DNA of 64,000 bases, taken from Acidipropionibacterium sp. GTDB taxonomy: Bacteria; Actinomycetota; Actinomycetes; Propionibacteriales; Propionibacteriaceae. The DNA lies in the NCBI GenBank assembly GCA_022647765.1, contig JALCLH010000012.1, forward strand, positions 57,002-121,001, given 5' to 3'. Of this stretch, positions 55,561 through 64,000 are shown in pieces. Below the pieces are notes generated by a model. It saw only the letters and a list, made by a program, of their open reading frames with translations, ran no database searches and was not told the origin of the DNA. Position numbers and translations under genes: made by a program. The first letter of the stretch is position 1. Each line of letters starts with the position of its first letter.

Positions 55561-55816
55561 CAAGTAGGGAATGTCGCTATCTGTATTCGACGACCTCGCG
55601 CGGGATGTCGAGCGCCGCGCGCGTGTCGTCGGTCAGGCGGCCATTCCCCACGATGTAGAGCGGCACGTCGGCTTCGGCGTTGTCGGTGATGTGCAGTACT
55701 GGGCGGCACGCGCTGCGTGGGCTCGGGGCCGGAGACGCTGCTGGAACTCGGTGTCGCTCGCAATGACGCTTCTGTGGGAAGGCACTCGCCGTCGGGTGCA
55801 CTTCGAGCGAAGCTCA
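55561..55816. other. Decayed sequence with an unrecognised minus-strand gene end
   Basis: The minus strand from ~55700 to a stop near 55577 reads PVLHITDNAEADVPLYIVGN and ends RAALDIPREVVEYR. It looks like the C-terminus of a real protein, but no start or upstream part is present. I do not recognise the family. Nothing else is supportable here. Confidence 0.35.
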
Positions 55817-56497
55817 TCAACGAGCAGACAATCGGCACCGCATCCTTTCCATCGCCTTCCCGTGGATTCGATCATGAGCGATCAGACGACGTATGACCTT
55901 GCGGATCGTCCATCCTTCCCCACTCTCCTCGTCGATGATGAGGGAGTTGCCGAGCTCGGCATAGAACTCGATGAGCGCAGTAGTCACACGTTGTCTCGAC
56001 TCAGACAACGGCACTCCTGCCACATCGGCATCGGTGCCTACGCACTGCAGGTAATAGCGCTGGGTATTGATCAGATGCCCGTACTGACCCTCAACTGTTG
56101 CGAAAACATCCCCGTAGAACGTACTTCGTTGCATCGCAGGATCAACGTGATCAAGGATGTCTGAGCAACGAGCCCGAACTTCGTCTACCTGCACCGCAGA
56201 GTGCTGTGCGATTGCACATACTCCCCTCAGCTCCGCTTCATCACAATAGCCATCGACATCAGTTGCTAGCAGGATTTCAGTATCACCGTCTTCGACGCAA
56301 GCCCCTGTTTCTTTGATGGTTTCATGCCAGTCGGTAACCCGGACATCAGGCTGCTTGGTCCACTCCGCCCACGCCACAAGTTCACCGTCGCGTTTAGCCC
56401 TCACCAGTTCAAGAGTTGCGCCACGAACAAATGACCCGTCATACCCAACTGGCCACGCCATGAAACCGTGCCCGTTGGTCTCGCAGACTATCTCCAT
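55817..56497 (-). CDS. Uncharacterised protein, lower GC than its neighbours
   Basis: A 226-residue protein that I do not recognise over its full length. The C-terminal ~85 residues (VTTALIEFYAELGNSLIIDE, WTIRKVIRRLIAHDRIHGKAM) are helical and recall DinB-like His-rich proteins. Its base composition is clearly less GC-rich than the core genes, and its codon use includes AT-ending codons rare elsewhere in the window. This suggests acquisition from outside. It lies between gene fragments and the recombinase remnant. Confidence 0.6.
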   Translation of the reverse strand: MEIVCETNGHGFMAWPVGYDGSFVRGATLELVRAKRDGELVAWAEWTKQPDVRVTDWHETIKETGACVEDGDTEILLATDVDGYCDEAELRGVCAIAQHSAVQVDEVRARCSDILDHVDPAMQRSTFYGDVFATVEGQYGHLINTQRYYLQCVGTDADVAGVPLSESRQRVTTALIEFYAELGNSLIIDEESGEGWTIRKVIRRLIAHDRIHGKAMERMRCRLSAR

Positions 56498-56639
56498 GTC
56501 CTCAGCTTAGTTCGGCTTGCGATTCTTTCGGATCACCGTTGTTCCGAGATTCGGTCAAGTCTGGTGGTGTCTCCGTTCTGTCCGCGCCAAGGCGCCGACC
56601 GTATCACCGCTCCATGGCTAACGAACCTGCTGGTCGCGT

Positions 56640-57868
56640 ACCCTGGCCACCGAGGTCGTCAAGGGCATGACCCAGAAGGCCGCCAAGGGAGGCACCATCG
56701 GCAAGGCGCCCATCGGATACCTGAACGTGCGCACCCGCGACGAGCTGGGCCGCGAAATCCGCACCGTCGAACTGGACCCCGATCGGGCGGGCCTGGTCGA
56801 ATGGGCGTTCAAGGCCTACGCCTCGGGCGAGTGGACCGTCAGCCAGCTGCACGACGAGCTGACCTCGCGCGGCCTGACCAGCCCGGCCACGCCCAAACGC
56901 CCCTCGAAGACGCTCGCGGTCTCCAGCGTGCACCGGATGCTCACCAACTCCTACTACAAGGGCGACGTCACCTACCGGGGAGTGCTGTACAAGGGGTCGC
57001 ACACGCCGCTGGTCCCCTCCGAGGTCTGGTACCAGGTCCAGTCCGTGCTCATGGCCCACAAGACCGGCCTGCGAGGCCACGCAGGTGCACGACCACTACC
57101 TGAAGGGCACCGTCTTCTGCGGCCAGTGCGGCTCCCGGCTCATCGCGGCCAACGCGAAGAACCGCTACGGGAACGTGTACCCGTACTTCGTGTGCTCGGG
57201 CCGGCACGCCAAGCGCACCGAGTGCACCCGTCAGGCGATGCTCATCGGCGACGGTCGAGCGCCTCATCGAGGAGTACTACCAGCGCGTGCAGATCACCCA
57301 CGCCCAGCGCGAGGCCCTGGGCGGCATGATCCACGCCGAATTCGACCGGCTCATGTCCGCCGAGGCCAACGAGCTGGCCCAGCTGACCGCGAACCGCGAC
57401 CGGCTGGAGCACGAGCAGACCAAGCTGTTGCAGGCCCACTACGCCGACGCGATCCCACTCGCCGTCCTCAAACGAGAGCAGGACCGGATCAGCGGAGAGC
57501 TCGACCTGGTGAACCGCCGCCTCGAGGCGCACTACGGCGAATACACCGACGCCCAGGCGCACCTGGAGGACGCCTTGAATCTGCTGGAGAACTGCGCCGA
57601 GATCTACCGGCGGTGCGACGACGCGAACCGGCGCCTGTGCAACCAGGCGTTCTTCACGAAGATCTACATCGACGAGGACGGGCAGGTGCGCGTGGAGCGG
57701 GCGCGCCCCTTCGACATACTGCTCGATCCCGAGGTCAACGCCGACGCCCTGACCTGGGCCGAAAACGCGAACAAGGCCCGAACCCCGCCTAATGATTCAT
57801 TGGGCGAAAGTTCGAACCTTGTGCGCTGGTGCCCCCACGGGGACTCGAACCCCGGACCCACGGATTAA
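56640..57868 (+). pseudogene. Large serine recombinase, catalytic domain missing, frameshifted
   Basis: The start region reads ATEVVKGMTQKAAKGGTIGK and APIGYLNVR, which is where the recombinase domain follows the catalytic domain in large serine integrases. The Ser-containing resolvase domain is absent. A zinc-ribbon-like part follows (GTVFCGQCGSRLIAANAKNRYG, FVCSGRHAKRTECTRQ), then a long coiled-coil region (ANELAQLTANRDRLEHEQTK). Frame changes lie near 57075 and 57245. The last frame runs into tRNA-Lys on the other strand and stops inside it at 57868. This suggests an integrated element whose attachment site was this tRNA. Confidence 0.72.
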
Positions 57869-57903
57869 AAGTCCGTTGCTCTAACCAACTGAGCTACGGG
57901 GGC
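57827..57903 (-). tRNA. tRNA-Lys (anticodon TTT)
   Basis: The minus strand gives GCCCCCG / TA / GCTC...GAGC / ACGGA-CTTTTAA-TCCGT / CGGGG-TTCGAGT-CCCCG / TGGGGGC with an encoded ACCA end. All stems pair. The anticodon loop CTTTTAA has anticodon TTT. The 3' end of the gene overlaps the tail of the recombinase remnant. Confidence 0.97.
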
Positions 57904-57974
57904 TCGCCCAGTCTAGCGATCCGCCGGCCGGCCCGTCCCCACCCCGCGCGTCCTGCCCGTGACAGGCTGGCTTC

Positions 57975-58607
57975 ATGGCAGTACCGATCGGCATGTGGGT
58001 CATCCTCGCGGTCGGCCTCGCCCTGCTCATCATTGCGGCGATCGTCGACCGTCGCTCCCGACTGCGAGCCGAGGCCGAGCTCTCCGCGCTGCCGCAGGGG
58101 CGGCGTCTCCCCCGGATGTCCCAGGACCTGTGCGCCCACATCGACGAGCTGCTGGACGCCGGCGCCCTCACCGTCGGCGCGCAACTGGCCGACGACCGCG
58201 CGGCGTCCTACCTCTCCCCCGACGCCACCCCCACCGCGGTCCTTGAGGACGCTCTGGTCGTCGTCTGCCCCGAACCGCTGAACGGAGCCCGACTCATCCA
58301 GGCCCTGCTCATCGCGAACCCCGATCAGGGCGACCTGGCCATCGTCACCACCGATCTCGACGGTTTCGCGCTCGGCGTCGCACTGGCGAACCACCTCCAA
58401 GGCTCGCGCGCCGTCGTCCCGGTCCTCGCCACATCTGAGGACTGCGCCCGCATCACCGACACCCTGGCCAGCACCGCTACCACGACGGCCGGCATCCGCA
58501 GCGGATGGCTGCCGGCACCGGTATGGGGACGCGCCAAGCTGCTGCTCAGCGACGCCGTCTCCACCACGGTGGTGCCGGCCCTCGACAAACCCTCAATTGA
58601 CGATTGA
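57975..58607 (+). CDS. Uncharacterised protein with one N-terminal membrane helix
   Basis: A 210-residue protein. Residues ~5-25 (IGMWVILAVGLALLIIAAIV) form a single membrane anchor followed by basic residues, so the rest is cytosolic. The soluble part (LEDALVVVCPEPLNGARLIQ, LAIVTTDLDGFALGVALANH) looks alpha/beta, faintly like a chaperonin apical domain, but I do not assign a family. A hairpin terminator overlaps its stop codon. Confidence 0.7.
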   Translation: MAVPIGMWVILAVGLALLIIAAIVDRRSRLRAEAELSALPQGRRLPRMSQDLCAHIDELLDAGALTVGAQLADDRAASYLSPDATPTAVLEDALVVVCPEPLNGARLIQALLIANPDQGDLAIVTTDLDGFALGVALANHLQGSRAVVPVLATSEDCARITDTLASTATTTAGIRSGWLPAPVWGRAKLLLSDAVSTTVVPALDKPSIDD

Positions 58608-58612
58608 GGGTT
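58588..58612 (+). terminator. Hairpin terminator overlapping the stop codon
   Basis: AACCCTCAAT at 58588-58597 and its complement at 58603-58612 form a perfect 10-bp stem with loop TGACG. It spans the last codons and the TGA of the gene at 57975-58607. Confidence 0.6.
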
Positions 58613-58879
58613 CCCTGAGCACCTCTCAGCCAAGCGAGAAGGCGGCTCGCAGGATCCCCCGGCATACTTCTTCGATCGTCACATATACCCTTGTCACAAG
58701 GCACTCATGAGTCGTCTGATTGCCCGAGAGAACCTGAGATCTCATCCTCATATTTCTTGCCCCTGCCCGGCGTTTCTCCTTGACTCAGGGTCGCCAGCCC
58801 TACTCGCAAGTTGGTGGTGGCAGGTCGCCCGCCCGTAGATTCCGTGTCATCAGGGACTCTCGTCGGAGGGAAATGCCAG

Positions 58880-60160
58880 ATGAGCGCAATGAAGCCGGTT
58901 CGCGTCGGGGCGGCAACCCTGGCCTCAGCGGGCCTGATCGCATCCGGCACACAGCTGCTCGCTCTCAACACTGGGCACGCCGCCGGCGTCGACACTCGAC
59001 CGGCCCTCCTCACGAAACCAGCGGCGACGCCGAAGCTCCCCACCGCCCCAGCCAAGGCCGCGCTTGTCTATGCCACGACCTGGGTCAACGTCCGGGCTTC
59101 GGCCAGCACCTCCAGCAGAATCCTCGGCGTCCTGCCCAAGGGCGGACACGTCGGCAGCCGCGGAGCCTCCGTCAACGGCTGGACCCCCGTCAACTACCAA
59201 GGCACCAACGCCTGGATCGCCACCACCTACCTCACCACCACACCGAGCGCCAGCTCCAACACGGGATCCCGTTCCTCGGGAGGTTCCTCCAGCAGTCCGT
59301 CGGTTTACGCCACGACCTGGGTCAACGTCCGGGCCTCGGCTAGCACCTCCAGCAGAATCCTCGGCGTCCTCCCCAAAGGCGGACACGTCACCAGCCGCGG
59401 AGCCTCCGTCAACGGCTGGACCCCCGTCACCTACCAAGGCACCCACGCCTGGATGGCCACCAGATACCTCACCACCGCACCCTCCACACCGAGCACCAGC
59501 TCCAAGGCCACCACCCCGGCGAGCACCGTCGTCTACGCGACCACCGCAGTTCACGTTCGAGCCGGGGCCACCACCGGCAGCGCCATCCTGGGCACCCTCA
59601 ACGTCGGTGACCACGTAGGAACCCGTGGGACGCCGGTCAACGGCTGGACGCCGGTCAGCTACCGGGGAGCGAACGCGTGGGTCGCAAGCGCCTACTTGTC
59701 CACCAGGCAACCCCGCACTTCGTCCACTGCCGGCGCTCCCACGAGCAGCGGCGCCAAGGGCGGAACGACGGCGTCATCCTGGTCGATCCTGCGCGCCAAC
59801 GGCTCCTCCGGACTGGACGGGCTGCGCCCCAGCGCCACCGGCATCGTCAACCGCACCGTTGCCGTCTTCCCGCAGATCAAGACCATCTACGGCGTCCACG
59901 CCGACTCCCTGCCGGATCATCCCAGCGGCCACGCCGTCGACCTGATGCTGCCCCACGGAGCCGCCGACAACGCCCTGGGGTGGTCGATCGCCAACTACTT
60001 CAAGTCCCATGCCACAGAGCTCGGCGTGCAGTACATCATGTTCGACAACAAGATCTGGAACATCGCCCGCAACTCGGAAGGCTGGCGGGCGGTAGCCGAT
60101 CGCGGCTCGGTCACGGCCAATCACATGGACCATGTCCACATCACCACCATCTGGGACTGA
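58880..60160 (+). CDS. Secreted protein with three bacterial SH3 domains and an M15-like C-terminal domain
   Basis: A 426-residue protein with an N-terminal signal-like segment (VGAATLASAGLIASGTQLLA). Three SH3b domains follow, each with VYATTWVNVRASASTSSRIL or a variant and GWTPV.YQG..AW. The linkers are Ser/Thr-rich. The first two SH3 domains are almost identical at DNA level. The C-terminal ~120 residues have HPSGHAVDLMLP and NHMDHVHIT, a zinc-site pattern as in M15/VanY-type peptidases, so a role in cell-wall binding and trimming is likely. GGAGGG lies before ATG 58880. Confidence 0.82.
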   Translation: MSAMKPVRVGAATLASAGLIASGTQLLALNTGHAAGVDTRPALLTKPAATPKLPTAPAKAALVYATTWVNVRASASTSSRILGVLPKGGHVGSRGASVNGWTPVNYQGTNAWIATTYLTTTPSASSNTGSRSSGGSSSSPSVYATTWVNVRASASTSSRILGVLPKGGHVTSRGASVNGWTPVTYQGTHAWMATRYLTTAPSTPSTSSKATTPASTVVYATTAVHVRAGATTGSAILGTLNVGDHVGTRGTPVNGWTPVSYRGANAWVASAYLSTRQPRTSSTAGAPTSSGAKGGTTASSWSILRANGSSGLDGLRPSATGIVNRTVAVFPQIKTIYGVHADSLPDHPSGHAVDLMLPHGAADNALGWSIANYFKSHATELGVQYIMFDNKIWNIARNSEGWRAVADRGSVTANHMDHVHITTIWD

Positions 60161-60239
60161 CAGCGCGCGGAACCGGACAGCGGAAGCGTTGGCGCGATCC
60201 CAGCGACGCCGGTAGCATGGTCGGGCCCTGGCTGGCTCG

Positions 60240-60312
60240 GTCCCGATCGTCCAGTGGCCTAGGACATCGCCCTTTCAAGGCGGTAACGCGGGTTCGAATC
60301 CCGTTCGGGATA
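60240..60312 (+). tRNA. tRNA-Glu (anticodon TTC)
   Basis: GTCCCGA / TC / GTCC...GGAC / TCGCC-CTTTCAA-GGCGG / GCGGG-TTCGAAT-CCCGT / TCGGGAT + A. All stems pair, with G-T wobbles at the end of the acceptor and T stems. The loop CTTTCAA gives anticodon TTC. No CCA is encoded. Confidence 0.95.
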
Positions 60313-60319
60313 CTTGGAT

Positions 60320-60357
60320 GAATGGTCCAGTCAGACGGGAATCTGGCTGGACCATTC
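60320..60357. terminator. Bidirectional hairpin terminator between tRNA-Glu and catalase
   Basis: GAATGGTCCAG at 60320-60330 and its complement at 60347-60357 extend inward through TCAGA/TCTGG to a stem of about 16 bp. It lies 8 bases after tRNA-Glu and 22 bases beyond the catalase stop, so it can serve both. Confidence 0.75.
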
Positions 60358-60378
60358 GCCGCGTTGCGCTGGAAGCGC

Positions 60379-61854
60379 CTATTCCTGCGCGCCACCGGCC
60401 TGCGCGTAGTAGCTCTGCTCGATGCGCCGGCCGACCTCGTCGTCGATGTTCTTCCAGTACTGGAAGACGTGCGACAGCACGGGCTCCTCCACCTGACCCA
60501 CGAGCATCCCGGTCACGGTGTCGACCAGGCGGTCGCGCTGTTCTTCGGAGTAGACGTCGCGCACCAGGGTGTGGGCCTGACCGAAGTCGTCGTCCTCGGC
60601 GTGCAGCGTGTAGGCGGCGCGCACGAGTTCGCCGTCGGCCTCCCAGCCGTTCTCGACCGGACCCTGCTCGTCCTGATAGGCGCGCCCGTAGGAGTTCGGG
60701 GCGTACACCGGCGCGCTGCCCGTGTGGTCGTACTGCATCGCGCCCTCCTTGTCATAGGAGTTCGTCGACACCTTCGGCGCGTTGACCGGGAGCTGGTTGA
60801 AGTTCGTGCCGATCCGGTTGCGCTGCGCGTCGGGGTAGGAGAAGACGCGCGCCATCAGCATCTTGTCGGGCGAGATGCCGGTGCCCGGAACCGTGTTGCT
60901 CGGGCTGAAGGCCGCCTGCTCGATCTGCGCGAAGTGATTCGTCGGATTCTCGTTCAGCGTGAACCGGCCCACCTCGTGCAGCGGGTAGTCCTGGTGCGAC
61001 CAGGTCTTGGTGAGGTCGAAGGGGTTGAACCGGTAGGTCTTCGCCTCCTGATAGGGCATGATCTGCACGCTCAGCGTCCAGCTCGGGTAGTCGCCCCGCT
61101 CGATGGCCTCGAAGAGATCGCGGCGGTGCACGTCGGCGTCCTCCCCCGCGAGCTTCGCCGCCTCCTCGTTGGTCATGTTCTCCACCCCCTGATCGGTGTG
61201 GAAGTGGTACTTCACCCAGAACTTCTCGCCGGCGGCGTTCACCCACATATAGGTGTGCGACGAGTAGCCGTTCATATTGCGCCAGGTCCGCGGCAGTCCC
61301 CGGTCGCCCATGAGATAGGCGACCTGGTGGGCCGACTCCGGGGACAGCGACCAGAAATCCCACTGCATGTTGTTCGAGCGCAGCCCCGAATCGGGCATCC
61401 GCTTCTGCGAGTGGATGAAGTCGGGGAACTTCATCGGATCGCGCACGAAGAAGACCGGCGTGTTGTTGCCGACCATGTCGAAGTTGCCCTCGTTCGTGTA
61501 GAACTTCAGCGCGAATCCGCGCACGTCGCGCCACGAGTCCGGGGACCCGAGCTCACCGGCGACGGTCGAGAACCGCGCGAGCATCCGGGTCTTGCGACCG
61601 GGCTGCAGGAAGTCCGCCTTGGTGTAGGCGGAGACATCGTCGAGCACCTCGAAGACGCCGAATGCGCCGGACCCCTTGGCGTGCGGGCTGCGCTCGGGCA
61701 CCCGCTCACGGTCGAAGCGGGCGAGCTTCTCGACCAGGGCGACGTCGTGAAGCATGAGGGGCCCGTTGGGCCCCAGGCTGAGGGAGTTCGCGTCAGACTC
61801 GCGACGCGCGCCCACCTCGGTTGTTGATGGTTGGGTCGGATCGAATCCAGTCAT
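60379..61854 (-). CDS. katA: Catalase, monofunctional haem type
   Basis: A 491-residue clade-3-type haem catalase that breaks down hydrogen peroxide. The active-site His lies in [20 protein letters not shown], followed by [20 protein letters not shown] with [11 protein letters not shown]. The distal Asn is in [17 protein letters not shown] and neighbouring segments, and the haem-ligand Tyr in [18 protein letters not shown]. Length fits small-subunit catalases. AAGGA lies 8 bases before ATG 61854; the frame extends 15 codons upstream without support. It is a single gene. Confidence 0.95.
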   Translation of the reverse strand: MTGFDPTQPSTTEVGARRESDANSLSLGPNGPLMLHDVALVEKLARFDRERVPERSPHAKGSGAFGVFEVLDDVSAYTKADFLQPGRKTRMLARFSTVAGELGSPDSWRDVRGFALKFYTNEGNFDMVGNNTPVFFVRDPMKFPDFIHSQKRMPDSGLRSNNMQWDFWSLSPESAHQVAYLMGDRGLPRTWRNMNGYSSHTYMWVNAAGEKFWVKYHFHTDQGVENMTNEEAAKLAGEDADVHRRDLFEAIERGDYPSWTLSVQIMPYQEAKTYRFNPFDLTKTWSHQDYPLHEVGRFTLNENPTNHFAQIEQAAFSPSNTVPGTGISPDKMLMARVFSYPDAQRNRIGTNFNQLPVNAPKVSTNSYDKEGAMQYDHTGSAPVYAPNSYGRAYQDEQGPVENGWEADGELVRAAYTLHAEDDDFGQAHTLVRDVYSEEQRDRLVDTVTGMLVGQVEEPVLSHVFQYWKNIDDEVGRRIEQSYYAQAGGAQE

Positions 61855-62071
61855 GATTGTCCTTACTCCTCGGTGCCTCCGATGATGGCACGGCGCCACC
61901 GGGGCACATGCGGAGAACGGTCAGACCAGGCTCTCCTCGACCATCCGACCAGATACAGGCGGGCCGTACCAGGCGGCGTACGAGGCGACCCACATTGCGC
62001 ATCCGTCGCATCCTTGTTATATTTCTCGAGCTGCCTGACGCAGGCAGCAGCCAGGACTCCTCGGAGTCCAA

Positions 62072-62145
62072 GGCCCCGTAGCGCAGTTGGTTAGCGCGCC
62101 GCCCTGTCACGGCGGAGGTCGTGGGTTCAAGTCCCATCGGGGTCG
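62072..62145 (+). tRNA. tRNA-Asp (anticodon GTC)
   Basis: GGCCCCG / TA / GCGC...GCGC / GCCGCC-side stem with loop CTGTCAC / GTGGG-TTCAAGT-CCCAT / CGGGGTC + G. The loop gives anticodon GTC and all stems pair, with one G-T in the acceptor stem. Confidence 0.95.
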
Positions 62146-62210
62146 CTCACGCGGCGATTCACAGTCGTCGCGTTCGTGCTGCGGAGCTCCGCTTCCACAC
62201 ACGAGCCCTT

Positions 62211-62284
62211 GGCCGGGTAGCTCAGTCGGTAGCAGCGTTCGCCTGAAAAGTGAAAGGTCACCGGTTCGATCCCGGTCCCGGCCA
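62211..62284 (+). tRNA. tRNA-Phe (anticodon GAA), with one extra base in the D arm
   Basis: GGCCGGG / TA / GCTC-AGTCGGTA-G(C)AGC / TTCGC-CTGAAAA-GTGAA / ACCGG-TTCGATC-CCGGT / CCCGGCC + A. The loop CTGAAAA gives anticodon GAA. The D stem should close GCTC with GAGC, but the sequence reads GCAGC at 62230-62234. The total is 74 nt where the normal form would be 73, so one C appears surplus. Confidence 0.88.
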
Positions 62285-62570
62285 CACCTCGACAGGTTTC
62301 CATTCTGGAGGCTTGTCAACTCTCAGACGCCGTCTCCTCGGTCACGAGTTGAACTGCCGATCTGTCCAAAAGACATGCCTCAAGCGCTCCGTGGCTCCCT
62401 GCGCCGCCCGCATCCGCGCCAAAAGTCACGGCTTGGTCACGACTGCAATTCAATAGATCGGGTCTGACTAGGGGTGTAACACAACAGCAACGTCACTGTT
62501 GCGAAGAGCGCGCTTCTCTCGGTCTACCGTCACCCGCAAGTAGTGAATAGCTCCTCCGAGAGGGATCCAC

Positions 62571-63887
62571 ATGCATCACAATTCTTCGGGCCGTACCACT
62601 TCCTCGGAAGTGCAGGGTTCTTCTTCGACCACACTCTCCCGCGGCCGGAAGCTCGCGCTCAAGGCCGCGGCCGCCTCGTTGTCAGTGATGGTGCTGGCAG
62701 CCTGCTCGTCCGGCTCGAGCGGCGGCACCTCGGCCTCACCCAGCGACTCCGCCTCCGGCGGCGCCACCGGCACCCTCAAGATCGGCGCCGTCTTCCCGCA
62801 GACCGGCTCCCTGGCCCTGCTCGGACCGGCCGCCATCGCAGGCGCCAAGCAGGCGGTCGACGACGCGAACGCCGCCTCGCCCTCGTTCAAGACCGATCTG
62901 ATCGTCAAGGACTCCGGCGACACCACCACCGACATCGCGTCCTCCTCGACCAAGGCGCTGCTGTCCTCCGGCGTCTCGGCCATCCTGGCCCCCGAATCCT
63001 CGGCCGTGGTGAAGACCGTGTTCAGCCAGATCACCAACGCGCAGGTCCCGTTCATCACCCCCGCCGCCACCGACCCGTCGCTCACCAACCCGAACAAGAG
63101 CAACGGCTACTTCTTCCGCACCGTCCCCAGCGACATCCTCCAGGGCCAGGCACTGGCTCAGAAGATCGTCTCCGACGGCAAGAAGAACGTCTCGATCCTC
63201 TACATGAACGAGGCCTACGGCACCGGTCTCAACACGCAGATCGTCAACACCTTGAAGGCCAACAACGTCAAGGTCGCAGCCGACGTTCCGTTCACCCCGA
63301 ACTCGACGAACTTCAACGCCGAGGTCAGCAAGGTGCTCGCCCCGAAGCCCGACGCTCTCGTGGTGATCTCCTTCGACGAGATCAAGTCGATCGCCGCGGC
63401 CCTCCAGCAGAACAAGTTCGACTTCAAGAACTTCTACGGCACCGACGGCAACAACGGCATCCTCGGCAAGGGCGATCCCGACATCACCGGCGCTCAGTTC
63501 TCGACTCCCGGCGTGAACCCGGACGCCTCGTTCAAGGCGAAGCTCGACAAGATCAACGGCAAGACGCTGAACTCCTACTCCTACGCAGCCGAGGCCTACG
63601 ACGCCGCCACGGTCGTCGCGCTCGCCGCGGCACAGGGCAAGAGCACCGCGCCCCAGGGCATCCAGAAGAACCTCATCACGGTCACCAAGGGCGGCACCAA
63701 GTGCACCTCCTTCAAGGCCTGCTACGACCTGATCCAGAAGGGCACCGACATCGACTACGACGGCGTCTCCGGCCCGATCGACTGGAACGAGTCCGGCGAT
63801 GTGACGAAGGCGAGCATCTCCTTCTACAAGACCACCGGTCCTGACAACAAGACGGTCTGGGTGAGCCAGCAGACCTCCTCGCTGTGA
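62571..63887 (+). CDS. ABC transporter substrate-binding lipoprotein, LivJ type (branched-chain amino acid or related)
   Basis: A 438-residue lipoprotein of the periplasmic-binding type 1 family. A twin-basic N-terminus and hydrophobic stretch end in VLAACSS (lipobox, Cys near residue 45). The mature part has LKIGAVFPQTGSLALLGPAAIAGAKQAVDDAN, AILAPESSAVVKTVFSQI, FRTVPSDILQGQALAQKI and YDAATVVALAAAQ. It would capture an amino acid or amide outside the cell. Permease and ATPase genes are not in the window; a strong terminator follows, so they would be transcribed separately. An inverted repeat GCAACG...CTGTTGC lies upstream (~62490-62505). Confidence 0.9.
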   Translation: MHHNSSGRTTSSEVQGSSSTTLSRGRKLALKAAAASLSVMVLAACSSGSSGGTSASPSDSASGGATGTLKIGAVFPQTGSLALLGPAAIAGAKQAVDDANAASPSFKTDLIVKDSGDTTTDIASSSTKALLSSGVSAILAPESSAVVKTVFSQITNAQVPFITPAATDPSLTNPNKSNGYFFRTVPSDILQGQALAQKIVSDGKKNVSILYMNEAYGTGLNTQIVNTLKANNVKVAADVPFTPNSTNFNAEVSKVLAPKPDALVVISFDEIKSIAAALQQNKFDFKNFYGTDGNNGILGKGDPDITGAQFSTPGVNPDASFKAKLDKINGKTLNSYSYAAEAYDAATVVALAAAQGKSTAPQGIQKNLITVTKGGTKCTSFKACYDLIQKGTDIDYDGVSGPIDWNESGDVTKASISFYKTTGPDNKTVWVSQQTSSL

Positions 63888-63905
63888 TCCACACCCACTG
63901 AGTAG

Positions 63906-63940
63906 ACGAGGGGCCCGGTTCGTCGAACCGGGCCCCTCGT
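63906..63940. terminator. Strong hairpin terminator
   Basis: ACGAGGGGCCCGGTTCG at 63906-63922 and its complement at 63924-63940 form a very stable stem of up to 17 bp with a minimal loop. It begins 18 bases after the binding-protein stop. The last 60 bases of the window show no gene. Confidence 0.85.
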
Positions 63941-64000
63941 TCACGTCCAGAACCCGCCACGACGGGCAGACAGCGCTCTGCTCGGCCGGGGATCCGTGAA

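Overview
The window is high-GC actinobacterial chromosome. Menaquinone genes, a phosphotransferase-type dihydroxyacetone kinase, a complete lower mevalonate pathway, an IdeR/DtxR-type iron box and DUF222/HNH and DUF1540 proteins together suggest the Propionibacteriaceae or close relatives. This is inference from gene content; no rRNA is present to settle it.

Layout. 0-10.2 kb: a menaquinone neighbourhood (geranylgeranyl-reductase-like flavoprotein, menF, menG, menA) interleaved with an ABC transporter pair, a RecB-like nuclease, an ABC exporter and a small monooxygenase bracketed by two copies of a palindromic repeat. 10.4-16.2 kb: an MFS permease, the dhaKLM operon, and a nucleotidyltransferase plus GHMP-kinase pair. 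16.2-18.8 kb: an IS5-like element (12-bp inverted repeats, TCA target duplication) whose transposase is split by an IS1380-family element. 18.9-31 kb: the most distinctive region, an apparent sulfate-ester/organosulfur system. It has two alkylsulfatase-type metallo-hydrolases, a TauBC-like ABC ATPase and permease, tandem lipoprotein binding proteins, and tandem arylsulfotransferase-like genes without signal peptides. A short ORF rich in clustered Cys codons lies upstream of each sulfatase and looks like a cysteine-sensing leader peptide.

31-39 kb holds an AAA ATPase next to a 34-bp tandem repeat, an unknown gene behind an iron box, a DUF1540 protein, a patatin, a broken DUF1016 nuclease, a HAD phosphatase and a luciferase-like oxidoreductase. 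39-41.4 kb has an amino-acid permease with a DDAH-type amidinohydrolase. 41.5-45.8 kb is mvk-mvaD-mvaK2-fni, all coupled by 4-bp overlaps. 46-50 kb has a VOC protein/MarR divergon with two perfect operators, then a GntR regulator beside a proline-racemase-type epimerase and an ornithine-cyclodeaminase-type reductase. 50-57.9 kb is an unstable zone: frameshifted LuxR and DUF418 genes, a Phd/VapC toxin-antitoxin pair and a decayed second antitoxin, an XRE regulator, lower-GC orphan genes, and a recombinase remnant ending in tRNA-Lys. 58-64 kb holds a secreted SH3/M15-like protein, catalase, tRNA-Glu, tRNA-Asp, tRNA-Phe and a LivJ-like binding protein.

Quality caveat. About a dozen conserved genes (menG, both ABC exporter domains, mvk, mvaD, DDAH and others) are interrupted by 1-2 base indels, often in homopolymers, and tRNA-Phe carries one extra base. 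This pattern fits residual sequencing error better than decay. Frameshifted genes are marked pseudogene here, but many are probably intact in the organism.
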